This document shows positions 34,044-43,378 of a stretch of DNA of 64,000 nucleotides, piece after piece. The stretch is from Salinibacillus xinjiangensis (GTDB lineage: Bacteria > Bacillota > Bacilli > Bacillales > Alkalibacillaceae), in contig NZ_WJNH01000009.1 in assembly GCF_009649735.1 (NCBI RefSeq), forward strand, positions 124,001 to 188,000, in the 5' to 3' direction. Positions within the stretch are counted from its first letter, which is position 1. Each line of letters opens with the position of its first letter. The translations under genes were made by a program, and so were the position numbers. The notes under the pieces were generated by a model. It was not told the DNA's origin. It worked only from the letters and a program-made list of their open reading frames with translations, and ran no database searches.

Positions 34044-35268
34044 AATATTCAACGTTAACAATAGTAATATTTATTTCCTTTGTTTCAGTGGCAGGACCTT
34101 CATGATAAATGACATCACAATAGGAAGTAACATCAAAGTCGGAGCTACCAAAGTCATCATATTGAAAATCAGCTATATCCAAATTAAAAGCAGATAAATT
34201 TTGTTCCGTAGGTGTATCCTGATTTTTTAACTGAATTTTCACATCGCCCCCAACGTTGATCTTGCCATCAATAAGGTCAGAGAGGTCTTCGTTGGGTTCT
34301 ACGTTTTTAATAATTAAATCACCCTGGACATCAGCTTCTTTGGAAAATGAATATTTACGGTTATTTCCTGCATGTATGATCAAATCTTGTCCAACTGTAA
34401 AAGACATATTTCCAATATCCGCTCCATTTTGAAGTTCGGTTGTCCCTCCTGAGATAAAATCTCTGCCTCCACCACCTTGATGCATATACAACTTGTCTTG
34501 AAAAAGAGCGTGATTTCCCACAACAACTTTGCCTTTGAAACCGTTAGATCCACTTTCATCACCGCTAATTCCTTCTACAAACTTTGCATTGCCACAAATA
34601 GTAATACCGGAATTAGAGCCAGATCCATTGCTGCTGTATATTTCTTTATTTGCAACGCAATGACCGTTAACCGTTATTTTTTCATTTTTAATTGTGGTTT
34701 CTTGACTCACCCACAGATGGGAATTATATTCTTTATTTTTATCTAATTCATTTACTTCTTCCCAGTCAAAATCGCCGAGATCAGGAAACAATCCTTCTAA
34801 TCCATCAGATGAATCATCTGGTATTAATCCTCTAATTTCCATGGTAGTCGTCAAGGTCTTTGTATTTCTGTGATCGCCATCCTGACCAATAATATCAAAT
34901 TGAACTTTCATGGTATTATCATCAGTAGTTACGTTATCTGTCTTGGGTTTAATAAGGAATTTTCTGTTTGGATGTTCAGGGTCTACTTGAACTTCATCAG
35001 GAATCGAGTCAAATATTAAATTTGTATATTCTTCTAAGGTAAGGTCTCCTATTTCATGTTCTTTTGTATAATCTTGAATACTATGTTTAGCGTAGGTCGC
35101 ACCCATTTCCGCGATGTGAGTAGCCCGGTAAATAGTGTCAGCCTTCTCCGTTTGCTTAGCTGTAGAAAGTGTACTCCCCATTAACCCCATTCCTAGTACC
35201 GAAATAAGAACAATCGCGAATAGTACGAGGACGAGTGCATAGCCTTGGTTATTTTTCAAATACTTCAT
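34042..35268 (-). CDS. PilX/GspK-like minor pilin with beta-helix-like C-terminal domain
   Basis: A 408-aa type IV pilin-like protein. The leader MKYLKNNQG ends in Gly9, then YALVLVLFAIVLISVLG forms the hydrophobic helix. Position +5 of the mature protein is Leu, not the Glu found in ordinary pilins; lack of Glu5 is a feature of GspK/PilX-type initiator proteins. The N-terminal PilX-like part runs to about residue 125. The region about 175-390 is rich in Gly, Asn, Ser and short repeats of valine/isoleucine strands (for example NGHCVANKEIYSSNG), suggesting a beta-solenoid. It is the last gene of a three-gene operon and probably sits at the pilus tip, which is an inference. Confidence 0.75.
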   Translation of the reverse strand: MKYLKNNQGYALVLVLFAIVLISVLGMGLMGSTLSTAKQTEKADTIYRATHIAEMGATYAKHSIQDYTKEHEIGDLTLEEYTNLIFDSIPDEVQVDPEHPNRKFLIKPKTDNVTTDDNTMKVQFDIIGQDGDHRNTKTLTTTMEIRGLIPDDSSDGLEGLFPDLGDFDWEEVNELDKNKEYNSHLWVSQETTIKNEKITVNGHCVANKEIYSSNGSGSNSGITICGNAKFVEGISGDESGSNGFKGKVVVGNHALFQDKLYMHQGGGGRDFISGGTTELQNGADIGNMSFTVGQDLIIHAGNNRKYSFSKEADVQGDLIIKNVEPNEDLSDLIDGKINVGGDVKIQLKNQDTPTEQNLSAFNLDIADFQYDDFGSSDFDVTSYCDVIYHEGPATETKEINITIVNVEY

Positions 35269-35760
35269 TTATTCACTCTCCCCTACAGAAAACGTGGTCA
35301 TCCTCGCAAGTGTTGATTCAACTGTAATCTCATCATTTCGGCCATCACCTGACGCGGTAAGTTCCAGACGTATATCGATTTGTGTGTGTTCTTCTTGAGT
35401 TAGATCTACAGTTACTTTACCGGCAGCGTTGGGATCGATATTAGGTTCTAGAACTGTAATCGTGTATTGATAATTTGGCATTTCAATAGTTGATTGATTG
35501 CCTTCATGATCTGTAATGGTAAATGAATCCTGTCCAGTTTGATGAAAGGTATAGGTCTTACTTGTTTGATGAAAATTAGTAAGTTCAAGCATGATCATAT
35601 TTGCTTTATTTTTCATATCATTACTCGTTTTAATGGAATTGGTGTTGTTCATACTTGAGATGATGATACTCATAATAATGCCACTGACAATAGAGAGAAT
35701 AGCAATGGTCGCAAGCAATTCAACAAGGGTTAGGCCCTTCTCGTTTTTGAACGTTTTCAA
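35269..35760 (-). CDS. Type IV minor prepilin (PilW-like)
   Basis: A 163-aa prepilin. The leader MKTFKNEKG is cleaved before LTLVELLATIAILSIV, with Glu5 of the mature protein conserved, which is the standard class III signal for PilD. The C-terminal 120 residues are beta-rich and have no cysteine. The start is a TTG immediately after the stop of the upstream pilin, with GGAGGGGGAAG before it, indicating translational coupling. It lies between two other pilin-like genes. PilW identity is inferred from position and length. Confidence 0.8.
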   Translation of the reverse strand: MKTFKNEKGLTLVELLATIAILSIVSGIIMSIIISSMNNTNSIKTSNDMKNKANMIMLELTNFHQTSKTYTFHQTGQDSFTITDHEGNQSTIEMPNYQYTITVLEPNIDPNAAGKVTVDLTQEEHTQIDIRLELTASGDGRNDEITVESTLARMTTFSVGESE

Positions 35761-36204
35761 CTACTCTTCCCCCTCCAAGTAACCATAGGTGTCTGTTAAC
35801 ACTTGACCGTTTTGATTTAAAATTTCAACCTTTACGATATATAAATTCGTAGTATCAATTGTATTGTCCTTGGTTAGCTCTAATCTCAATGTTAATTCTG
35901 GTTCATCAAGAAAATGGCCATCCTCATCTACAATTTCATTAAGAATACTTCCGGGTTCTGTCTCATTACTGAAAGATGATATTGCTCCACTACTTAAAAA
36001 GGAAGGGTTCTCGTATTGACGAAGCTCCTCGAGTACCTGTCGAGCCAATTGAGTTGCTTGAACCTCATCCTCATTTTTCTCAGAAAAAAGGGCACCTTGA
36101 GAAAAGAAGGAAAAGAACCCTGTTAAAAGGATAGCGATGATTACAGTGGCGGCTAAAAGTTCAATAAGTGTAAGCCCTGACTCTGATTTGAATATTTTCT
36201 TCAT
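35761..36204 (-). CDS. Type IV minor prepilin (PilV-like)
   Basis: A 147-aa prepilin and the first gene of the minor-pilin operon. The leader MKKIFKSESG is followed by LTLIELLAATVIIAILLTG, with Glu at +5. The rest is a short globular domain (TQLARQVLEELRQYENPSF is the helical start). It is divergent from pilB across a 353-bp gap. With the next two genes it resembles the PilV-PilW-PilX minor pilin set that primes pilus assembly. Confidence 0.8.
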   Translation of the reverse strand: MKKIFKSESGLTLIELLAATVIIAILLTGFFSFFSQGALFSEKNEDEVQATQLARQVLEELRQYENPSFLSSGAISSFSNETEPGSILNEIVDEDGHFLDEPELTLRLELTKDNTIDTTNLYIVKVEILNQNGQVLTDTYGYLEGEE

Positions 36205-36557
36205 GAGGAACCCTCTCTTAATCTCAAATTTCTATAGCTTTATTCTACCAGTTTTCCGGATAATAGACAGAAAAAACAGCACTTAATTAGGAAAAAAGGC
36301 ATAATTAAAAACTAATCATTTTGCACTTATGTAAGAAATAGTAAATAATTGTCGATTGATTGCTTTAACGGCATTATTGTAGTAGTATATGATTGAAAAT
36401 GTAGAATGAAAATGTCATTCATGTGAGTCGAAAGAACCATTCAAAATCCTTTTCTTAGAATCCTCAGGCTACATACAAACATTCAACTCCGTATTGTGAC
36501 AATCGAGATCTTACCAAATTAAATTCTATTAATCTTCGCCCCTTTGGAGGTGTTTTC
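36205..36557. other. 353-bp divergent control region between minor pilin operon and pilB
   Basis: AT-rich non-coding stretch that must carry promoters for both pilus transcripts. No strong consensus sigma-A promoter pair stands out. I looked for the core of the c-di-GMP-I (GEMM) riboswitch, which controls pili in some Firmicutes, and did not see it; the c-di-GMP-II class could not be excluded by eye. A small inverted repeat gaatga-N5-tcattc (about 36404-36420) lies roughly 140 bp before pilB. Confidence 0.5.
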
Positions 36558-38219
36558 ATGCCAATTAAGAAAAATATGCGGTTAGGGGACCTCTTGGTTG
36601 AAAGTAGTATTCTTACCCAAGAGCAATTAGATGAGGCACTACAAGATAAAAGCACCGACCAAAAGCTTGGAGATATTTTAGTCCAAAAGGGATTTGTAAC
36701 AGAATTACAATTAATCGAAGTGTTGGAATTTCAATTAGGAATCCCGCGTGTTACTTTATATAATTATCCAATTGATACGTCCTTATTGAAAATGGTGCCT
36801 AAAGAATTTGCGAGGCGTAATCTCGTGATTCCAATCAAAAAGGAAGAAAACAAATTGTTTGTGGCCATGGCCGATCCCATGGATTATTTTGTAATCAACG
36901 ATTTGCGCTTGTCGACTGGTTTTACTATTGAGCCCTTCATTGCAACAAAGGATGACATCATACGTAGTGTGAGTAAGTTTTACGATGTTGATGACTTTGC
37001 AAAAGATATCGTTTCAACTGAGCAAGATGACCAAGGTTTTGACACGACAGATGTTGAGGATGAAGATTCTCCTGTTGTAAAGCTAGTCAATCAATTGCTT
37101 CAGCAAGCCGTGGTACAACAGGCAAGTGATATTCATATTGATTGTCAGGAAACGAAAGTACATATCCGATTTCGGGTGGACGGGAAATTAAGATCAGAGC
37201 GAAGTCTTCCGAAGCATGTTCAGGGCTCGTTAATCACACGTATTAAAATAATGGCAAATTTAGATATTACTGAGCAGCGTGTTCCACAGGATGGTCGTAT
37301 AAAACTGAGTCTTGAGCATCGTCAAATTGACTTGCGGATTAGCACATTGCCTACCATTTACGGCGAAAAGATTGTCATTCGTTTACTAGATTTAAGCATG
37401 GCTCAAAATGATATTGATCATATAGGTTTTGAACAGGATAATCTGGAAAAGTTTAAAAAGATGATTCATCAGCCCCACGGTATCGTGCTGTTAACGGGAC
37501 CTACAGGGTCAGGGAAATCCTCCACGATGTATTCCGCACTCACCCATTTAAACGAAGAGAGCGACAATATTATTACGGTTGAAGATCCGGTCGAATATCA
37601 GGTGGAGGGGATTAACCAAATACAGGTGAACCCCAATGTCGGACTTACTTTTGCTGCGGGCTTGAGGGCAATTTTACGTCAGGACCCGGATATTATCATG
37701 ATCGGAGAAATTCGGGACAAGGAAACCGCGGATATGGCGGTTAGAGCATCCATTACGGGGCACCTCGTTTTTAGTACTTTGCATACGAACAATTCCCTGG
37801 GTACGATTAACCGATTGAAGGATATGGGTGTAGAACTCTTTTTAATTGCTTCATCCTTAAATGGAGTTGTCTCACAGCGTCTTGTTCGGAAAATTTGCCG
37901 TGATTGTAAGCAGGAGAAAGAACCTACAGAGCGTGAAAAAGAAATATTTGCGAAATACGGTGTCTCTGTTGAGAAAGTATACCAAGGTGAGGGCTGCCCA
38001 ACCTGTAACATGACAGGCTACCGTGGAAGAACCGCAATTCATGAGGTGCTCGTCATAGATGATCACATTAGACAAGCTTTATTAAATAATGAATCGACCA
38101 TCGCAATTCGAGATATTGCGGTTGAAAATGGTTTGAAGTTTTTAATTAAAGACGGCATTGAAAAGGTGAAAAAAGGCACCACAACAACGGAAGAAATTCT
38201 CCGGGTTGCATTGGACTAA
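36558..38219 (+). CDS. pilB: Type IV pilus extension ATPase PilB
   Basis: A 553-aa GspE/PilB-family hexameric ATPase that drives pilus assembly at the inner face of the membrane. It has a GspE N-terminal domain (about 5-150; RLGDLLVESSILTQEQLDEA), Walker A GPTGSGKSS (about residue 314), Asp and His boxes, Walker B IIMIGEIRD, and the four-Cys zinc site CRDC (about 446) and CPTC (about 479) that marks PilB rather than PilT. GGAGG lies at proper spacing before the ATG. It is the first gene of the pilBTCADMNO run. Confidence 0.93.
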   Translation: MPIKKNMRLGDLLVESSILTQEQLDEALQDKSTDQKLGDILVQKGFVTELQLIEVLEFQLGIPRVTLYNYPIDTSLLKMVPKEFARRNLVIPIKKEENKLFVAMADPMDYFVINDLRLSTGFTIEPFIATKDDIIRSVSKFYDVDDFAKDIVSTEQDDQGFDTTDVEDEDSPVVKLVNQLLQQAVVQQASDIHIDCQETKVHIRFRVDGKLRSERSLPKHVQGSLITRIKIMANLDITEQRVPQDGRIKLSLEHRQIDLRISTLPTIYGEKIVIRLLDLSMAQNDIDHIGFEQDNLEKFKKMIHQPHGIVLLTGPTGSGKSSTMYSALTHLNEESDNIITVEDPVEYQVEGINQIQVNPNVGLTFAAGLRAILRQDPDIIMIGEIRDKETADMAVRASITGHLVFSTLHTNNSLGTINRLKDMGVELFLIASSLNGVVSQRLVRKICRDCKQEKEPTEREKEIFAKYGVSVEKVYQGEGCPTCNMTGYRGRTAIHEVLVIDDHIRQALLNNESTIAIRDIAVENGLKFLIKDGIEKVKKGTTTTEEILRVALD

Positions 38220-38242
38220 GTGGGCGTTAAGGGAGGCCAATC

Positions 38243-39292
38243 ATGAAAGAAAAACTAGATGATTTATTATACGCAGCATACAAGGAAGAGGCTTCTGATG
38301 TGCACTTAACTGTGGGATTACCACCGATATTTCGTGTGCATGGCCAATTAAAACGCCTGGATAAAATTCCATATTCCCAGGATGAAATGCTAGATATGGC
38401 GTTTGCTGTAATGTCTGAAAGTTTAAAGAGTGACTTTGAACAAAACGGCGAGGTTGACTTTTCCTATGAACTGATTGATATATCAAGGTTTCGAATTAAT
38501 GTGTACAAGCAGCGGAATGGTGTATCCATCGCTATTCGGTTAGTCCCAAGCAAGGTGCCGACCATTAAAGACTTGATGCTACCAGATGTGCTTACAAAAA
38601 TTGCAAAAAAGCCTCAAGGACTGGTTTTGGTGACAGGCCCAACAGGAAGCGGGAAATCTACTACGTTAGCAGCTATGATAGATTTTATTAATGAGCATCA
38701 ACAAAAACATATCATTACCCTTGAGGATCCGATAGAGTATATCCATCAGCATAAACAGTCTGTGATTGAACAGCGAGAAGTGGGGAGAGATACGCAAAAA
38801 TTTTCCTCTGGTTTAAGGGCATCGCTAAGACAGGATCCTGATGTCATATTAGTGGGGGAAATGCGAGATTTAGAGACTATCTCCACAGCTGTTACGGCGG
38901 CTGAAACAGGCCATTTAGTGTTTGGAACCCTTCACACCATTAGTGCTCCTGCAACAATTGAAAGAATTGTGGATGTGTTTCCAGCCGAGCAACAAGCGCA
39001 GATCCGCTACCAGTTAGCTTCTGTGTTAGTCGGAGTGATTTCCCAACGTTTGTTTCCATTAAATACTGGGAATGGCCGTATTGCAGCGACGGAGATTTTA
39101 GTACAAAATAATGCAGTTAGTAGTTTAATTCGAAATCATAAAATTCATCAGTTACCTAACTTAATGCAGACGTCTAGAGATCTAGGAATGCACACCTTAG
39201 AAATGAATATCAAGTCGCTCTTGCAAAGGCAGCTCGTATCTCGAGAATCGGTACAAGGTTATTTAGGAGAGCACTCCTATGGCTCAATTTAA
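38243..39292 (+). CDS. pilT: Type IV pilus retraction ATPase PilT
   Basis: A 349-aa twitching ATPase that would depolymerise and retract the pilus. It has Walker A GPTGSGKSTT (about residue 131), Walker B VILVGEMRDLET, the His box GHLVFGTLHT and a PilT-type C-terminus with NAVSSLIRNHKIHQLPN, equivalent to the AIRNLIR motif needed for retraction. It lacks the zinc cysteines of PilB. Its presence indicates a retractable pilus rather than a simple competence pseudopilus. The pilC start overlaps its 3' end by 14 bases. Confidence 0.93.
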   Translation: MKEKLDDLLYAAYKEEASDVHLTVGLPPIFRVHGQLKRLDKIPYSQDEMLDMAFAVMSESLKSDFEQNGEVDFSYELIDISRFRINVYKQRNGVSIAIRLVPSKVPTIKDLMLPDVLTKIAKKPQGLVLVTGPTGSGKSTTLAAMIDFINEHQQKHIITLEDPIEYIHQHKQSVIEQREVGRDTQKFSSGLRASLRQDPDVILVGEMRDLETISTAVTAAETGHLVFGTLHTISAPATIERIVDVFPAEQQAQIRYQLASVLVGVISQRLFPLNTGNGRIAATEILVQNNAVSSLIRNHKIHQLPNLMQTSRDLGMHTLEMNIKSLLQRQLVSRESVQGYLGEHSYGSI

Positions 39293-40487
39293 GTATGTGG
39301 CCCGGGATCGAACGGGAAAGAAAAAATCGGGTGTAATCCAGGCTGATACAAAACAAGCTGTGCGAATCCAGCTAAGAGAAAGAGGCTTACGAGCACTGGA
39401 TGTTGAGCAAAAAAAAGAGACAATCTGGAATACCGATATTTACATTGGAACTCCTGTTAAATTAGATGATTTTGTGATTTATTTACGGCAATTTTCCACA
39501 CTGATTAAGGCAGGGGTCACGATTGTCGACTCAACGAAAATCCTAGTTGACCAGACCGAGAGTAAAGCTTTAAAAAAGGCCTTGAATCGCGTGGAATTGG
39601 ATTTGCGAGAGGGGAACTCGTTGTCCAGTGCTTACGCAAACCATCCGAAAATTTTTTCGCAATTATTTATTAATATGGTACATGCAGGAGAGGTTAGTGG
39701 CTCCTTGGAAGAAACGCTTGAGGAGATGGCGGATTACTTTGAAAAGCAGCAAAAAACGAGACAAAAAGTAAAATCCGCGCTGACCTATCCAGTTGTTATT
39801 GGTGTGCTAGCGCTGGGAGTAACGGCCTTCCTGCTGTTATCGATTGTTCCAACATTTGTAGGGATGTTTGATCAGTTTGGTGGAGAATTACCTGCTGTAA
39901 CAAAGGCTGTAATGGCTGCGAGTGAATGGATGATCAGTTATTGGTGGTTTGTTGTTCTCTTAATTATCACCATGACTGTGACATTATATTTGATGCGCCA
40001 AAAGCCAAGCACCAAGTTCTACCTGGACTATGCTTTATTAAAGCTGCCTATCTTTGGTCAATTAATTCGAAAATCCCTATTAGCAAGGCTGACGAGGACA
40101 CTAAGCTCTTTGCTGAATAATTCGGTTTCCATTCTCCAGGCGATTGTCTTGACAGAAAAGGTAGCAGGGAATGAGGTGATGACCAGAGTTTTAAGGGAAT
40201 CAAGGACTACCTTGGAGCAAGGAAGGTCCATGTCAGAGCCAATGAGAATGCACTGGGCGTTTCCACCACTGGTCACACAAATGATTGCCGTGGGAGAACA
40301 AACCGGTTCATTGGATGAGATGTTAGGGAAGATTGCCGACTTTTATGAATCAGAAGTGGATACGGCAACCGACCAGCTGAAATCATTAATTGAACCATTG
40401 TTGATTGTGTTTTTGGCCTTCATTGTCGGCGTCATCGTTTTATCCATAATGGTGCCGATGTTTGAAATCTTTAATAATGTTAACTAA
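39279..40487 (+). CDS. pilC: Type IV pilus inner-membrane platform protein PilC
   Basis: A 402-aa GspF-family polytopic protein that links the ATPases to pilin assembly. It has two homologous GspF domains (about 65-190 and 268-392), each with a conserved soluble bundle followed by membrane helices: FVIYLRQFSTLIKAG in the first, and LARLTRTLSSLLNNSV in the second. The terminal IEPLLIVFLAFIVGVIVLSI helix is typical. It begins within pilT, showing coupling, and precedes the major pilin gene by 45 bases. Confidence 0.92.
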   Translation: MAQFKYVARDRTGKKKSGVIQADTKQAVRIQLRERGLRALDVEQKKETIWNTDIYIGTPVKLDDFVIYLRQFSTLIKAGVTIVDSTKILVDQTESKALKKALNRVELDLREGNSLSSAYANHPKIFSQLFINMVHAGEVSGSLEETLEEMADYFEKQQKTRQKVKSALTYPVVIGVLALGVTAFLLLSIVPTFVGMFDQFGGELPAVTKAVMAASEWMISYWWFVVLLIITMTVTLYLMRQKPSTKFYLDYALLKLPIFGQLIRKSLLARLTRTLSSLLNNSVSILQAIVLTEKVAGNEVMTRVLRESRTTLEQGRSMSEPMRMHWAFPPLVTQMIAVGEQTGSLDEMLGKIADFYESEVDTATDQLKSLIEPLLIVFLAFIVGVIVLSIMVPMFEIFNNVN

Positions 40488-40532
40488 CAAAGTTGACTTA
40501 TAAATCTATAAATCTATTAAGGGGGAAAACAA

Positions 40533-40973
40533 ATGCAAAGAATTAGGAAGGCTTTGAGAAATGAGAAAGGTTTAACGCTTGTTGAATTGTTAGCTGTTAT
40601 TGTTATTTTAGGGATCATTGCAGCGATTGCGATTCCGGCAGTTGGGGGGATTATTCAAAATTCGAAGGAAGATGCTGTGAAGGCTGAGGCTATTGCTATT
40701 TTAGAAGCTGCTAAAATGTATAAGATAAACACTAATGAGCCTGAAGGAGATGAGGATTGGACCATAGATGTTTCTGTATTAGAAACTGAAAATTATATCG
40801 AGTCTGTTGATTTTCCAGAAAACGCAAAAGTTAATCTGGAAAATGATCCTTTAACTCTTAGTGCAACTGATGTAAAGGCGGGAGATGAAACGATAGATTT
40901 TTATAATGCAAATATTGAGATGATTAATGAAGATGATGACCTTACTATAGGAACTGCTCCAGACACTAATTAA
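40533..40973 (+). CDS. pilA: Type IV major pilin PilA (candidate)
   Basis: A 146-aa prepilin. The leader MQRIRKALRNEKG ends at Gly13, and the mature protein begins LTLVELLAVIVILGIIAAIAIPAV, with Glu at +5. A Pro-containing helix and the following IIQNSKEDAVKAEA are typical of GspG/PilA-like pilins. The acidic C-terminal domain has no cysteine. A strong Shine-Dalgarno (AAGGGGG) precedes it and a strong terminator directly follows, which would let the pilin be made in excess. It is placed between pilC and pilD. Major-pilin status is inferred from context. Confidence 0.85.
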   Translation: MQRIRKALRNEKGLTLVELLAVIVILGIIAAIAIPAVGGIIQNSKEDAVKAEAIAILEAAKMYKINTNEPEGDEDWTIDVSVLETENYIESVDFPENAKVNLENDPLTLSATDVKAGDETIDFYNANIEMINEDDDLTIGTAPDTN

Positions 40974-40994
40974 TTTATTTTCTTTATAATGTAT

Positions 40995-41023
40995 AAAAAG
41001 CGTGGCTACCCGCCACGCTTTTT
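40995..41023 (+). terminator. Terminator/attenuator after pilA
   Basis: A perfect 12-bp stem (aaaaagcgtggc / gccacgcttttt) with a 5-nt loop, twenty bases after the pilA stop. It should reduce read-through into pilD-pilM-pilN-pilO. Confidence 0.88.
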
Positions 41024-41054
41024 CAAAAAATAACACAGGGGACTGAAATAAAAC

Positions 41055-41807
41055 GTGTGGTTTATAATCATTTACATATTCATTCTAGGCCTCACTTTAG
41101 GCTCCTTCTACAATGTAGTTGGCCTAAGAGTACCAGAGGGCCAATCGATTGTCTCGCCACGATCATCATGTCCTAACTGTCAACGTGAACTCACATGGCG
41201 AGAATTAATCCCAGTTTTTTCGTATGTTTTTCAAAAGGGAAAGTGCTCAAATTGTAAGGCAACCATTTCACCCAAATATCCAATTTTTGAACTCATAACA
41301 GGACTTTTATTCGTCTTATCTTTTTACTTAATTGGTTTTGACCTTGAACTTATTGCTGCCCTATCACTTGTATCACTACTCGTAATCATCACCGTCAGTG
41401 ACCTTGCATACATGATTATCCCTAATAAGGTACTGGCCTTCTTTATCGTTTTATTTATATTAGAACGTATTTTTGTCCCATTAGATCCGTGGTACGACCC
41501 AGCACTTGCTTTTATCGTAGCCTTAGTGCTGCTACTCCTTGTAGGTATTGTGAGTAAAGGCGGAATGGGGGGCGGCGATATCAAGCTGTTTGCGGTCCTT
41601 GGAGTTGTTTTGGGACTAGAGAAAATCCTGCTCACTTTCTTTTTATCTGCACTGATTGGTGCTGTTTTTGGTGGAATCGGGTTGATTATAGGGAAATCTA
41701 AACGAGGAAATCCAATACCTTTTGGACCTTATATAGCCGTTGGTGCTTTACTTTCATATTTTTTTGGAACGGAAATTATCCATTGGTACTTCTCAACTTT
41801 TCTTTAA
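41055..41807 (+). CDS. pilD: Prepilin peptidase/N-methyltransferase PilD
   Basis: A 250-aa integral membrane aspartyl protease that cleaves prepilin leaders and methylates the new N-terminus. The methyltransferase-linked zinc cysteines are CPNC and CSNC (Cys39, 42, 64 and 67). The two catalytic Asp are in TVSDLAYMIIPNK and MGGGDIKLFA (the GxGD motif). There are about seven membrane helices. The start is GTG at 41055 with a rather distant GGGG site. Substrates are the four pilin-like proteins of this locus, and possibly the competence pseudopilins of the cell. Confidence 0.92.
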   Translation: MWFIIIYIFILGLTLGSFYNVVGLRVPEGQSIVSPRSSCPNCQRELTWRELIPVFSYVFQKGKCSNCKATISPKYPIFELITGLLFVLSFYLIGFDLELIAALSLVSLLVIITVSDLAYMIIPNKVLAFFIVLFILERIFVPLDPWYDPALAFIVALVLLLLVGIVSKGGMGGGDIKLFAVLGVVLGLEKILLTFFLSALIGAVFGGIGLIIGKSKRGNPIPFGPYIAVGALLSYFFGTEIIHWYFSTFL

Positions 41808-41831
41808 TTTTGACTGGAATTAGGTGAAATC

Positions 41832-42818
41832 ATGGCCTTTATAGGAAATAAAAAAATCGCTAATCTAGAAATTCAGGATTATGTTATTCGATATGCGGAA
41901 GTAAAAAGTAAAAAGAATCCTGTTGTCACTCACATTGATGAGCATTATCTGCCGAGGGATATCATCTCTAATGGCAAGGTGAAGGATCCCGAGGGATTTT
42001 TACAGCAATTAAAAACCTGTTTTCGCAAATGGAAACTAAGAGGGAAATCGATTCGGTTTATCGTTCCAGATTCCTCTGTCATTATTCGAACGGTGGATGT
42101 CCCATCAGATATTAGTGATGAAGAACTGAATGGACATATTTATTTTGAGTTGGGTGAGAGTATTCACCTGCCGTTTGAAAACCCCGTGGTTGATGCGGTT
42201 AATCTAGGTGTAGAAGGAAATCAAAAAAAGGTGTTAGTCGTTGCCTCATCTGAGGAAACGGTCGATACATATTATGACTATTTCAAGGATGAACGAGGGA
42301 ACCCTGAGGTCGCTGATATTTCGCCTTTATGTCAGTATCGTCTCTATCACCATTATGGCAAGACGAATGATCGTGATATTTATTTATTGGTTCAGTATAA
42401 CGTCAAGTATGTGATGGTAAGTATTTTTGATCATCACAAGCCTGTATTTGTGCAGAATGTTGAAATTCCGTATCCCGAGAATACTTGGAAGGCCGTTCCC
42501 ATTCAAGAGGAAAATTCGTTAACAAGAGAGCATTTGGACCGTGGCCATGTTTACACAGCGTTTGATGAAATTTATATCGAGATTGAACGGATTTTAAGGT
42601 TCTTTCAATTTACTCTACATGGCGGTGATAAGCAGATAACTAACATGTTAGTAACAGGCGACCATCCCTATTTAGCTGATTTGATGGAACAAACGAGAGA
42701 GCGGATTAACTTACCGGCTCAACTACTAGCACCAGATCAATTGAAGACCATACAGGAAATAGACATCACCCCTAAATTTTATAATGTCATTGGTTTGGCC
42801 ATGAAAGAGGGAGATTAA
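41832..42818 (+). CDS. pilM: Type IV pilus assembly protein PilM
   Basis: A 328-aa cytoplasmic actin-like ATPase-fold protein that binds the N-terminus of PilN. The segment SSVIIRTVDVPSDISDEEL and the following IYFELGESIHLPFENPV are characteristic of Firmicute PilM. The C-terminal LLVQYNVKYVMVSIF and TNMLVTGDHPYL are parts of the nucleotide-binding core. Its stop codon overlaps the pilN start by one base. Confidence 0.87.
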   Translation: MAFIGNKKIANLEIQDYVIRYAEVKSKKNPVVTHIDEHYLPRDIISNGKVKDPEGFLQQLKTCFRKWKLRGKSIRFIVPDSSVIIRTVDVPSDISDEELNGHIYFELGESIHLPFENPVVDAVNLGVEGNQKKVLVVASSEETVDTYYDYFKDERGNPEVADISPLCQYRLYHHYGKTNDRDIYLLVQYNVKYVMVSIFDHHKPVFVQNVEIPYPENTWKAVPIQEENSLTREHLDRGHVYTAFDEIYIEIERILRFFQFTLHGGDKQITNMLVTGDHPYLADLMEQTRERINLPAQLLAPDQLKTIQEIDITPKFYNVIGLAMKEGD

Positions 42819-43378
42819 TGTTAGTCGACATTAACTTATTAGAAAGACATGAACGAAAAAACAATCTGTTCTATATTTTGTTGAGCATCATCGTGGTGTT
42901 GATGCTCCTTCTAGCTGGTGCAATCTACTTTTTCACAACTGTGTTAAATAATGAAATTGAGAATACGGAAAGTCAAATTCAACAGCTAAAAGAGCAGAGT
43001 GCGGAACTGCAAGGGGAAATGAGCGGTTCAAAGGTAGCCGAGTTAGAAGACCTTTTATCAACAGTTACCTTTTTAAGAACGTATCCTTTAGATAGTACTG
43101 CTTTTATCACCTCTACTACTGAACTTTTGCCTGAGGAGGGCTATGTGGAGTCCTATCAGTACAATGGAGAATCGGTATCCCTATCTGTGTTGCTTGAAGA
43201 TGATTTGGAGGCAGCCTACTATTTACACCATTTAGAAAATGAAGCATGGGCTCGTTCCGTTCGTTTAACTGGAGTAAACGAAAACGATGAAAAATCCGTC
43301 CAGCCTTACACAGCTCAATATGAAATTCGTATTGATCAAAAAGCATTAAAGGGTGATGAGGCAGGTGACACCGAATGA
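42818..43378 (+). CDS. pilN: Type IV pilus assembly protein PilN
   Basis: A 186-aa bitopic membrane protein. The first residues MLVDINLLERHERKN contain the INLL motif by which PilN docks onto PilM. A single membrane helix (about 19-41) precedes a coiled coil (about 45-72) and a ferredoxin-like extracytoplasmic domain. The stop overlaps the pilO start by 4 bases. It forms the alignment complex with PilM and PilO. Confidence 0.87.
   Translation: MLVDINLLERHERKNNLFYILLSIIVVLMLLLAGAIYFFTTVLNNEIENTESQIQQLKEQSAELQGEMSGSKVAELEDLLSTVTFLRTYPLDSTAFITSTTELLPEEGYVESYQYNGESVSLSVLLEDDLEAAYYLHHLENEAWARSVRLTGVNENDEKSVQPYTAQYEIRIDQKALKGDEAGDTE

Noticed and set aside
36205-36557. Possible c-di-GMP riboswitch upstream of pilB
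   Set aside because: The conserved core of the GEMM riboswitch is not visible; the other class could not be excluded, so no riboswitch is claimed.
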